Assembly: GCA_946122785.1 (NCBI GenBank)
Contig: CAMGYJ010000004.1
Location: forward strand, 20,296,150 to 20,360,149
Direction: 5' to 3'
DNA from: Linum tenue
Taxonomy: Eukaryota > Streptophyta > Magnoliopsida > Malpighiales > Linaceae
Length of the DNA: 64,000 bases
In this document: positions 12,267 to 22,235 of the stretch, one piece after another
Position numbering within the stretch: the first letter of the stretch is position 1
Layout: each line of letters opens with the position of its first letter
The notes under the pieces: model-generated
Seen by the model: only the letters and a program-made list of their open reading frames with translations
Told to the model about the DNA's origin: nothing
The model's database searches: none
Position numbers and translations under genes: made by a program

Positions 12267-12592
12267 GGCCTATGCCTGGAAACATTATGGCTTAAGTTAC
12301 ATACTGGTTTCATGATAGAAGAGAAACAAATACAAGATGACCAAGCGTAGTTCTTCTAATTGCAGACGTTGCGAGTTCAACTACACACAAAGTAGCAAGA
12401 AATGGCCAGCCATGGGACGCTACGATCATCTATTCACCAAAAAGAACTGGACCGTGGCTAAAACAGAAAACAGAAGAACCTTGGACATAAACTAAGAGGG
12501 AGACGGCGCAAGAACTTGAAATACGAAGTGCTTCTTAGACTTTTGGATGGACTTGGTGTGTGTGACCGGCTGAAGTGAGCTTTTGTGATACA
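12267..12592 (-). repeat. Dispersed repeat, copy B (partner at 5139-5455)
   Basis: This aligns in direct orientation with 5139-5455 over its whole length. Shared blocks include GAAACATTAT, ACAAGATGACCAA, ATGGGACGCTACGAT and ACGAAGTGCTTCTTAGACT. The minus strand again has an open frame reading toward the lower coordinates. The two copies are about 7.1 kb apart, with the PPR pseudogene between them. Confidence 0.6.
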
Positions 12593-12924
12593 CATTAAAG
12601 AGCAACGAATAATATGATAGCAAGGTATAGAATGGCGAGATGCATACAACCACATTGCAGGAAGTAAACACACCGCAAAGTATGAAGATAGTGGAACGAG
12701 CATTGCTCTTAAAATATTGTTTCTTTTTCCGACAACTAGTTGGGAGATTGACAAGTCCTCCCAACTGATTTCCTCCCAGCTAGCTAATCAGTCAATGTCT
12801 GCCAACTTAATTAACATGTTCATTAAGCAAAATGAACCACCAGGAAAACTTGAGGGAATCAGAGATATCAAACCAAATCCACAAGTTACAGAACCCACAA
12901 ATGTCAAATACATTAAAGTCTACA
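12593..12924. other. Unassigned spacer
   Basis: About 330 bases with no supported gene. The plus-strand frame at 12717-12998 runs across a Helitron boundary and is probably chance. Confidence 0.35.
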
Positions 12925-13830
12925 CTAGATTGGGGTTGTCCGTTGGCCGGATAAATTTTGTTAATAGTATAAATAAACATAGTAATTGTTCAAAGTAAGA
13001 CATGTTTTTATTTCATCCCATAAAAAATTTCAAATCATTTAATTATCGGAAAGATCATACTCTTATAATTTTCAACATGCCATCCCGATTTTTTGCTAAA
13101 GTCTTTATTGAAAGTAAAAAAAAAAACAAAATAAGGCAAGAAAATTGAGTCCTAAAGATTCAATCAGACTACACTATTTGCTCCTCGTTGTAACAAATTA
13201 TTACACATTTCATTTTAGATTCCACGTGATCGCTTCTCTTCCACCCTCCAAAGAATCATCATCTCCACCAAATACAGTGCATTTTTCTTCTTTAATGAAA
13301 CCTTTATCTTTATAGTAATTTGTTCCTTCTCTTTTTCTTTTCTATTTTTTAGAAAGCTAATCCTTTATAGCAAAGTATTTTGAAACACTAAACATTCCAT
13401 ACAGTAGAATATATGTCTCAAGAACATTTTATGAGATTTATTCTTTCCCCAAGGATAATACACAATATAGCTATCACCACAAAATTTGATACTTTATAGA
13501 TTAAAAACTAAATAAATAACCTTTAGGGGTTGACTATTTTCCAATAAGTCTGTGTCTTTTGTTTTCTTCTTATATAGGCAGATTTTATTTACCGATTTAT
13601 AAATCATGAATTAAGTGGAAGTATCATGATCATTCTAAGGTGACTTTAGGAAGGTTGGGATCTTAGTCAAAGTCTAGTCAGCAATATGATACCCACTTTC
13701 ATGACAATCAAGCGAAAAATTGATGGCTGGGATGATTAGGAATTGACTTATAGATCAGGTACCATTATAGAGGAACTGATAGTTCATGAATGCTATCATA
13801 TTATTTTTATTCCATGAATGCTATCGTAGA
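12925..13830 (-). mobile_element. Non-autonomous Helitron, minus strand (3' end at 12925)
   Basis: Read on the minus strand, the element ends CCGGCCAACGGAC...AATCTAG followed by T, the CTAG|T end and preceding GC stem expected of plant Helitrons. The adjacent 150 bases (to about 13080) are the reverse complement of 33423-33571, which has its own Helitron end. Further in, about 13590-13800 is the reverse complement of about 32550-32740. The 5' end is placed near 13830 by comparison with the second copy and is approximate. There is no coding content. Confidence 0.7.
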
Positions 13831-14500
13831 TGATGTCATATGATGCTAGAATAACATATTATTTTTATTCCAAAAAATGTCAAAACGAAGGTTTCATCTT
13901 CGGTGCACACACTTTTTTGGGTGTATGATATGCACTCGCCTCATAATTGGCATTCTAAGTAAGCGATTCATGTCAAAATGATTTTAATCATTACTTGTAT
14001 GATGGACAACAATATACACGAATTTAAAAAACATCACTCAAGATTTACTTTGATTTGAATGATTTAGGATTTAGGAGTTTGGGGTTTACAATTTGGGGTG
14101 TAGGGTTAGGGTTGAAATAGTATCAATTAGACTAATAGTATCAATTAGAATTTAAACCATGCGCCTTTAAACTATTTTTAGAGTTGGGTGAATAGTATGC
14201 ACTCCTTTTTGTGAGTGCGGTATAAAAGCTACCCAAAATGAATATTATTCTATGTAGTATAATTATTTGATTTTTTAGTGAAAATTTTATTATTTAAATC
14301 AGGACAAATGAAATATGACTAATTAAAAATCAATAAGGGAGTGATTATTCACGTTGAATTATAAACCTCATCTATTAATAAATTAATAATAATCTAAATT
14401 GCCTAAATGATACAATGAAATAGAGCTAATAATAATTTTAATAAATACATAGATGAATTTTACGGTGCACCATATCATCGGTTGTTTTCTTTTAAAAAAA
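13831..14500. other. Unassigned AT-rich stretch
   Basis: No gene found. Weakly inverted GTGCA/TGCACTC-type segments near 13905 and 14190 could be ends of a small decayed MITE, but I found no TSD. A short G-rich patch near 14070-14120 is discussed under rejected items. Confidence 0.3.
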
Positions 14501-14799
14501 TTCTTTATGGTACAAATTGAACTTATAATTTAATGTTATAGTCAATTTCAAGTTGCGTTTATACATTTTCACACAAATTTCTTTATAGTACAAACTGAAC
14601 TGCACTTTATTGTTATGGTGCAAATTTAATTTGTATCTATATCTTTCCGTACAAATTCATTTATGATACAAACTGAACGTATAATTTTTAACATTATGGT
14701 ACAATTTGCACATATACAATTTTGTACAAATTACTTTATAATACAAAATAAACTTGTATTTTTAACATTATAGTATAAATTTAAATTGCATTAACAAAC
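14501..14799 (+). repeat. Degenerate tandem repeat, about four copies of a 75-79 bp unit
   Basis: Units begin near 14501, 14580, 14657 and 14732. Each opens with a version of CTTTATAGTACAAACTGAAC, then a TAATNTTATGGT segment, then ...ACAAATT. Period shrinks from 79 to 75. The copies are strongly diverged, so this is an old array. No coding potential. Confidence 0.7.
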
Positions 14800-15824
14800 A
14801 CATACTTTGAAGAAGTCGGGCCTTCATTAATTAAACCCTTTTGTTCTCTATGGCCTGTATGGATTAAAATTATTGAGCTAAGCCCCATCTGTCCTCCCTT
14901 TTCTATTGTGTAGCCCATGTGAATTAAAAAAAATACCTTAAGGTACATTTAAATCTCATATTCATGGAAGAAATCATAAATAAATTATTTTGTTAATTTC
15001 ATTTTGCTAAAACGCCATTTTATTTAAAAATTGTAAATTTATCATGTCGGTTGTATCGCTGGCAATATAGTCAAAATCGCACTTTAAAACTTTAAAGCTT
15101 ACGCTTTTACCTTTTTAGGTCAACAAAACGCTTCTATGTAGAATGGTGATTTTCCCTTACCTATGTAGTCAAAACCTTAGCTTTAAAACTTAAAAGTTTA
15201 CAGTTTTACGCTTCTAGGTCACGCAACCGCTTCTAGGTAGAATCCCGCTTTTGACTGCATTGATCGCTGGTATTCATGCCGATTTTATGACTGGAATCAG
15301 TTGATGTACCGTGACAACAATAAAATATGAATTTGTGTGATGGTATGATTGAAGTATCGTTCAAGTATCGCCATGACTAAATCATGAAAGTTTAGGGGTG
15401 AAAGATTAGCTTAATGAGGTATTTATTTTTTGGTTTTGGTTTTATTTTTTTGGTGTTTGGAATTCGGCCTTGAAACTACCAAATAGCCGCCTAAATTTTT
15501 TTAACAAACCCTATATAATTATTCGGATTGGCAGTGGTGAATTAACCCCATAAATATTGGTGCTCATATAATTAGCTTCTACTCTGTGCCGCTCAAGTGC
15601 TGTGGTTGTCCTCCAAAAGAATCCTCCGGCTCAATTCTCTCCATGTCCGTTCAATTTTCTCCGTGTCCCAAGTTTGCAAGAAAAAGAAGAATGGGCCTAG
15701 CCCAGTTCAGTCAATAATTGTACAGATATATTTACCAAAGTATCCTTCCGTGGACTGCGCATACAGGAGGAAAAGAGGGATTAAGGGGGTTCGAGCAAAG
15801 AACCTCCATATATTATTGTTAGGA
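14800..15824. other. Unassigned stretch downstream of the host gene
   Basis: Contains a weak internal duplication (about 15060-15250) built on TAGTCAAAA, CTTTAAAACTT and CGCTTCTAGGTAGAAT-like blocks. A related composition recurs at about 61915-62090. No gene seen. The part next to 15825 probably holds the 3' untranslated region of the minus-strand gene. Confidence 0.35.
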
Positions 15825-17620
15825 TTAGGATTCCTTTTGGCTTTGGCAGCATAACCAGTTGTAGAGAGCATCTTGGCCAACATGATGAACAGCACCTGGG
15901 AGAGAAAGGAATAGAGCAAAACAGAGATCAGTTATCCCCGACAACTAGAGAACCTCATAGAAACTGCACCCTCCATGAACAGAACCAACAAGAAAACAAA
16001 CCAGAGAAAAACAAAGCAAAACAAGAGCTGCAGAAAATGTCATGATATAGAAAGCTACTAGATAATAAGTGGTGAACGGCTTACCAATAATAGCACAATG
16101 ACAATACCCTCTGGAAGTCCATATCAACAAGTCTACAGAGATTGCACAGCTGATTACAGGATGAGACAATCATTGAGCAGTGAGTTGTTAAAAGGATGAT
16201 AATGAGAAAAGCATACACAGGCAGACATGTAGATGCAATAACAAGTGTAAGAACAGGAAGAAGAAAGGAACTTACGGTAGTTGGCAGCAGGAGTAAAGGC
16301 ATACAATGGATTACGATCCAGTAAGAAAGGGTCTGCATATAGTGTATGCGACATGATCTCACAGTCATAGCTTGATTCGCGAGGGGTACCAATATCATTG
16401 TCAGCGTCCATGGCAGCAACATCAGAGTTCTGCTGCTGGCCTTCCCACAACTTAAACTTGCAGGCCACGAGGTGCTCAGCTATACTAGAACCTTCTAACC
16501 ACAGAAAGAGACAGAACGAGTTATCATCATCAGGCAACAAAGGCATCACCCACCCCGCACCACTAATATACTCGGAGTATTTATCAGTCAGAAGTTTTTC
16601 TAGCGTTGGCAGAGCTGTGACAATCCTTTTGAGATGCTCACGATGATCTAGTTTTCCATGGCAAGTCTTCTTACTCAAATCCGCCAAACTCGTAACCCCA
16701 ACGAAGAGCGTTAACTCGGAATCAGATCTATCAACATGCGCTACAAACAATTTGTCCCTGGAAATATCATTCAAAGATCTCCAGAATCCATCAAGGGGCT
16801 GTAGAAAAGGACATTGTGCACGTGCTTCTACTTCGGACCACTTATGGGTCTTCATGTCGAAACAGAACAGACGTAGCTCAAAATTCCATTCGCCAGCAAT
16901 AATCTGGATATAGAGAAGGTTCCCTACCACAGCATGAGCCTTGGAATCAGGAGTACCAAGGTAAACAGAACCATAGGTGTCGTCCCAAGGGGTAGATATA
17001 GCTTTACATTTATACAGGCCTCCGTTGTCTTCCGATGGGAGATCTAAAAGCTCACAATACGGACCCTTTACGGGTAGCTCTCGACCATCTCCACATCGAA
17101 AACGACCAGTTGCGATGATTAAAATCTGCTTTGTTTCCGGGAAAGGAATAACAATAGGACATATCTTAGGTCCATTCAGCTGACCTGCCTTGCAAAATTC
17201 GTAGGGATAGCTCCTGTCGTTGAGATCACAGACAAAGAAATCTACAGATTCAGGTTCCCATTCCATCTTAGGGAAATTACCAAAACCATACAGTTTCAAA
17301 TCTACCAATGCGAAACTCATACCTATACCCATGCTTTCGTGCAAGGTCGCGACCCTTCTATCGATTAGACACTCCTCGATATTCATCAGATCCACCGTCA
17401 CTTCTTCAGTACTTATCGAAGAGAACACCATCCCAAAATCCCACCAATGCTCCTGCTTCGGTTTCCGCCTGATCGCCAACTTGTACCTCGATGGAGCATC
17501 ATCACCTACATCGTCAGTAGCTGAGCACACCTCGTCTATACGACTCCGCTTAAACTCAGGGAACCCAACTCTCGATCCTTCTTCCTTGGTGTGGACGCAT
17601 ACCAAAGAATCCACAGACAT
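15825..17620 (-). CDS. Unrecognised protein, three-exon gene, possible beta-propeller
   Basis: Exons on the minus strand: 17620-16276, 16132-16085 and 15895-15825 (stop TAA at 15825-15827), giving 487 residues. Introns begin GTAAGT and GTAAGC and end TGTAG and CCCAG, and the phases join without a break. The first in-frame ATG is at 17620-17618. The open frame continues upstream without an ATG, and a TATAAAA lies about 150 bases upstream. I do not recognise the family. Residues about 200-290 (YGSVYLGTPD, LFCFDMKTHKWSEVEA) resemble kelch or F-box-associated beta-propeller blades, but no F-box is visible. No signal peptide or membrane span is evident in the spliced product. It is the only apparently intact host gene here. 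Propeller assignment is tentative; coding status is well supported. Confidence 0.75.
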
Positions 17621-17766
17621 CCTAACCCCAACTCTAGACCCTAGCAGCAACCGCAGCAACAGAATATTGAGTTCGTCCGCGAGGGCCGCTGGTTTTCGAG
17701 AATTTTCGGTCTGGATCTGTTCTTCAGATCTGTGACCTAACCCTATGCGGCAAGCGACGCAATTTG

Positions 17767-17773
17767 TTTTATA
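17767..17773 (-). promoter_or_regulatory. Candidate TATA box for the three-exon gene
   Basis: TATAAAA on the minus strand lies 147 bases before the ATG at 17620. A start site about 30 bases downstream would give a leader of roughly 120 bases. Spacing and motif fit a plant promoter; no transcript evidence is available. Confidence 0.45.
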
Positions 17774-18112
17774 GTAACATTGATGGATTCATGGATGCAG
17801 CTGGACTTAGATTGGGCCTCTGTTTTCAGCGGGCTTGGCCTTCAATCATTAATTCAAAAGCCTTCTCTTACATGGATTTACTCCGCTCTTGCGTTTTTTT
17901 TTTTCTTTTTCGAAAGGACGATATTTACGTGCAAACTAGTTTGTAGGGATAGCCTGCAGCCTATCCACCCGGCAACATATGATTGCTTGGCTTATCATTT
18001 TTTCCCTCTTTATTAAATGGTACTATTAAAAGCCTAACGAAAGTTTCACTCAATTAGAAACACTAACGGCGAAATAAAAAATTCATGGAATTAAAGTTTG
18101 TAATAGAGCGCC
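17774..18112. other. Upstream intergenic sequence
   Basis: Probable promoter-proximal region of the minus-strand gene, ending at the 5' truncation point of a LINE. No other feature recognised. Confidence 0.35.
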
Positions 18113-20217
18113 CACTATTTCTCACTTGCTGTTTGCCGACGATTGTGTTCTTTTTGCTAGGGCGAACATCAATGAAGCAAAGAAGCTGAAAGAAATTCTG
18201 AAGTTGTACGAAAATGAATCAGGGCAAATGGTGAATCTCACGAAGTCAGAAATATACTACAGCAGCAACATTAAGGAGGATAAAAGGAAGGAAATATGCT
18301 CTGAAATGGGTATTAAGGAAGTGGACAAGCTGGCCAAATATCTGGGATTGCCAACAATGGTGGGGAGATCCAAGAAGATTGTCTTTCAGAACCTGAAGGA
18401 ACGAGTAAGAAGTAAGCTGACCAACTGGAAAAGCAGGTACTTCAGTGACGCCGGGAAAGAAATCTTAATCAAAAGTGTGGCTCAAGCGCAAGCGACTTAT
18501 GCGATGTCTGTATTTAAAATCCCTGATGGCATAATAGACGATATCCACAGCTTGATGGCTAATTACTGGTGGGGGCAGAAAGGCTCAGAGAGAAGGATAC
18601 ATTGGAAAAAATGGGAAAAGTTGTGCAAACAGAAGGTTGAAGGGGGAATGGGGTTCAGGGATCTCAAGGTCTTCAATAAGGCTATGTTGGCTAAACAGCT
18701 CTGGAATCTGCATACGAGACCATCTTCTTTGGTTGCTAGATTGATCAAAGCTAAATACCATCCAAAAACAACAATCCTGGAAGCTAAACTGGGATGGAGA
18801 CCTAGCTACATTTGGAGGAGTCTGTTGGGAGCACAAGATCTACTAAAAGCAGGAAGCAGATGGAGAATAGGATCAGGGGAGGAGGTTCGGATATGGGGGG
18901 ATAAATGGGTCCCTAATTTGGAAAATCATGAAGTCTACTCTTATAGCCCGTTTTTGGAGTGGGATGCCAAAGTTTCATGCCTCATTGATCAAGATACTAG
19001 AACGTGGAGACAAGACATCCTTGAGTTAATCTTCACCCCTGAAGAGAGACAGGCAATCCAGGCTATTCCCCTTGCATCAGTTATCGATAGGGATGTCCTC
19101 TGCTGGACAGAAACAGAAAATGGTAAGTACTCTGTGAAATCTGGATATGTATTTGAGCAGAAGAGAAAGATGGAAGAGACTGCAGATGAGGGAGGGAGAA
19201 ATGAAGAAGGTTTTAGTTGGAAGACCCTATGGAAGATTAATATGCCTGGGAAGTTGAAAACTTTTGTTTGGAAAGCAGTTCATAACATCCTCCCTGTGGG
19301 AACAAGAATTAGCAGGAAGGTCAAGAACCTTGGGGACGAATGCCCCAACTGTGGGCTTAAAGAAACTATAAAGCACTGCCTGATTGACTGCTGCTGGAAC
19401 AGTAGGATATGGAGTAAAACTCCCCTGGCTGAGATTTTTTATAAGGCTGAAGGTAATACTTGCAAGCAGTGGCTCAACATGGTTTTGAAAAACTACTCGG
19501 ACAAGGAGGTGGCACAGCTTTGTTCGCTACTTTGGTTCTTCTGGAAGGACAGGAACAATGTGATTTTCAACAAGAAATTTATGGAGGAATGGGAGATTTT
19601 CCCTAGAGCTGATGAATTCATACACTGTTTCCTTGAAGTACAGGGGAAGGATCGTACACAGACAAGAGGCGGCCAAAGGGAAAACAGCAAGTGGAAAAAA
19701 CCTTCAATGGGTATATTGAAACTGAACACGGATGCTGGGATGAATAATAGAGGTGAAGTGGGGCTTGGATGCATTATGAGAGACTGGGAAGGAACTCCAA
19801 TCTTTGCTGCAAACAAAAGAATAAGAGTAAGATGGCCTCCGGATTTGGCTGAAGGTATAGCAATATTGCATGGTATTCAGACAGCTAAACAGAGAGGAGT
19901 TGGGCCGTTTGTGGTGGAATCAGATTGCAGAAAGATTATAGAGATTTTGAAGAAGGGAGCTCAACACAGAACGGAATTGGGGACTCTTTGTTCTGAGATA
20001 TTGAAGGAGGCTGAAGAAATGGATATTCGAGAATGGCTATTCACCTACAGGGAAGCAAACAATGCAGCCCATCTTTTAGCCCATTTACAGAATGTTGAAG
20101 ATGAAATGTATTTTGACAATGGTCATCTGCCTGTTATGGTTGCTGATGCTGTAGCCGCTGAGGCTCTGTGATTTGATTTTAATGAAATCCCTTTAGTGAT
20201 TCCTAAAAAAAAAAAAA
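18113..20217 (+). mobile_element. 5'-truncated L1-type LINE
   Basis: The insertion starts inside the reverse transcriptase (APTISHLLFADD) and ends with 13 A residues (20205-20217) after a short 3' untranslated tail. The missing 5' part (ORF1, endonuclease and most of the reverse transcriptase) is typical of target-primed reverse transcription that stops early. No convincing flanking duplication was found. Confidence 0.88.
18126..20171 (+). pseudogene. LINE ORF2 C-terminal half: RT, zinc-binding and RNase H domains
   Basis: An unbroken frame of 681 codons carries three domains in order. The end of the reverse transcriptase begins with the catalytic FADD motif at the very start, followed by a thumb region with YLGLPTMVG and GMGFRDLKVFNKAMLAKQL. 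A zinc-binding reverse-transcriptase domain (about residues 370-430) contains CPNCG and HCLIDC. An RNase H-like domain (about 530-660) contains LKLNTDAG, ESD and ANNAAHLLAH. The first ATG is internal to the ancestral protein. Lack of stops implies a fairly recent insertion, but without endonuclease and most RT motifs it cannot mobilise itself. Confidence 0.88.
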
Positions 20218-20296
20218 CAGAAACATAATTAAAATAAAAACCTGCTATGTCTTACAACCATATTCCTATTTGGGAATTTAACTGTGCTGTTACATT

Positions 20297-21080
20297 TAGG
20301 GCTGGCAATTTGGACCGGGACCGAATTAAAAATCAGAAACCGGACCGTAAAACTCGGACCGTTTTAAGATCGAGACCGGATGTAAAACAATCCAATCCCG
20401 TCTTTGGTCTCATAATTAGCAAAAAAACCCGGACCAATCCAGTCCGGGTCAAAACCGTGTAAAAACCGGAAGACCAGATGATTAAAAACAGATCAAACCA
20501 GGACTCAAAGGCAAAGCCCATAAGGGGCCCAAACAAGCCCACTCCCCCTGCAGCCCGCCGGCCCATAATGACTAATTGGCTTTTGTTTTTGTTTAGGGTT
20601 GGATAGTGGAGACTTGCAGTCGCAGAAGGCGCCTCTCTCAGTCTCTCGTCCACGTCCAGTCGGCAGTCGTCCCGAACCGAACAGCCGCAGCCCGCCGCAG
20701 TCTCTCGTCCATCGTCCGCAGCCCGCTGCCAGCCCGAACCGCTACAGTCGCCGCCCGCACTCGGCGCCCGCAGCCCGCCGCCCGCCTCTGCTCCGACGAA
20801 CTCAGAAAAATGGAAGGGAGCAGCAGCTGGGTAAGTGGTATTTTAATTATTTGGTCGGATTTTTGCTACAAACAGGTTGTCTACATTCCAGGAAAATAGG
20901 TATATGCTGCTGAATTTTCTGTAACATGGTCAAAACAGGTCAAAACCGGATTGGGACCGGACCGGGTCAAAACCGGACTGTACCCAATCCAAACTTTGGT
21001 CCCCATATTTTCAAAAAGACCGGACTGGACCGGATCAATTCGGGCCAATTTAACTGGACCGGACCGTATCGCCACCCCTA
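20297..21080 (+). mobile_element. Non-autonomous hAT-like element retaining an ATG and splice donor
   Basis: Ends are TAGGGCTGGCAATTTGGACC and GACCGTATCGCCACCCCTA-type, flanked by perfect 8-bp duplications GTTACATT (20289-20296, 21081-21088). Subterminal CCGGACC/GGTCCGG motifs crowd both ends. The middle has a GC-rich leader (20600-20800), an ATG at 20810, nine in-frame codons and a consensus GTAAGT donor at 20831. This looks like the promoter, leader and first exon of a parental autonomous element with the rest deleted. Length 784 bp. Confidence 0.88.
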
Positions 21081-21352
21081 GTTACATTTACTTCATCAAT
21101 TATGCTGACTATGCTTCGCATTATTTTAAAATTTTATTATCTTTACCACGATGCACCACGATTTTTTATATTCTAAAGTGTACTTGCAAATACATTTGTT
21201 GCATATGTTGTTAATCGAAATATTTTTTATTTATACAACTAAACAATCATTCATAATACTATCCTAATCTCTTATGGGTAAACCTCAGTCTCCTACTTCT
21301 CTAAACTCAAACTATGAAATTCATTTGAGCTAAAAATAATAATAGATTTTTT

Positions 21353-21468
21353 TGATTCGTCAAAGACTCGAAGTATATCAAAGTATATCTAATAGCGTAT
21401 TATGAATGTACGTATTCTTTCACACCTATTAGATATACTTTGATATACTTCGAGTCTTTGACGAATCA
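21353..21468. repeat. Perfect 43-bp inverted repeat with 30-base loop
   Basis: Bases 21353-21395 are the exact reverse complement of 21426-21468, with a 30-base spacer. One mismatch beyond the outer edge, about six more A/T pairs can form. Such an undecayed foldback amid decayed neighbours suggests recent origin or constraint. It could be a miRNA-like precursor, a foldback MITE or a replication-slippage product. No TSD was evident. Confidence 0.85.
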
Positions 21469-21569
21469 GAAAAAAACCTTTTAGATATACTTGAATATCG
21501 TTCTAGTCGATATCACATCATTCTATCTCTCTTGAAGAAGATTCGACCTAGATTCTTTAAAGAATCTTG

Positions 21570-22235
21570 ATATCTGGTCAGCCCCCACATTCTTGGTCTT
21601 CCAACGGAATTGACTTGGTAGTGAGGATTTTATTATTCCCCCTTCTTAAGAATAATTCGTCCACAAATTGTAGAGACTCGATTTTGATGAAAACCCTCCA
21701 TGTAGCTCTGAAGTTCTCGTCGATTTTCAATACGAGCTTCCTCTTCAGAAAAATTATCTCCAATGACGAAATCCGTATGATCATATTCTGGAACAATTGA
21801 TGAATCTTCAAGAATTTTCATGCATTCATCCTCTCGTCAAATTGATCAACTTCAAGTGCACCCAATTATGGCACATCCACAAGAACATCTTCTTTCTTCT
21901 CTTTAATTAATGCTGACGTCGTCGTGCTATGATAATCTTGTAGCTAATCTGCTTGACTCTCGATATCAACTTCTGGATTTTTCTCTTGTATCTAAATGGT
22001 AGGCTCAAACGGTTGATCTTGCTCTAGATTTGGATTCCCCATCGTCAAAGGTGTTTCGGGTGGGATTACCATTGCTGGCGCAGTAATCCCCAACAAAGCT
22101 TCCAATCGAGCAAGTTTGGTGTCCCATCGTTCGGCCATTCGTGCTTGCCCTTGAAGAATAACTTCTATCGTCGTGAGCCCTTGCTTTATCATCTCCGCCA
22201 ATCATTGACTTTGCTCCATTCTTGATTTTCAAAAA
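21570..22235 (-). pseudogene. LTR-retrotransposon internal relic
   Basis: On the minus strand, a frame at 22201-21992 resembles the coiled, acidic N-terminus of plant Ty3 gag proteins (ERWDTKLARLEALLG). A second frame at 21821-21633 follows, and a purine-rich AAGAAGGGGGAA at about 21642-21653 could be a polypurine tract. No gag core or pol separates them, so the interior appears deleted. A Mutator-like element interrupts the relic at 22235; its continuation resumes at 23562. Family assignment is tentative. Confidence 0.4.

Noticed and set aside
14060..14125. Telomere-like GGGTTTA/GGGTTAGGG patch
   Set aside because: Only scattered GGGTTAGGGTT units, not a TTTAGGG array; too degenerate to call an interstitial telomere.
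13890..14230. Small MITE with GTGCAC-type inverted ends
   Set aside because: The inverted similarity is patchy and no target duplication could be found.
18060..18112. Target-site duplication for the 18.1-kb LINE
   Set aside because: Candidate A/T-rich matches flanking the LINE are too short and low-complexity to count.
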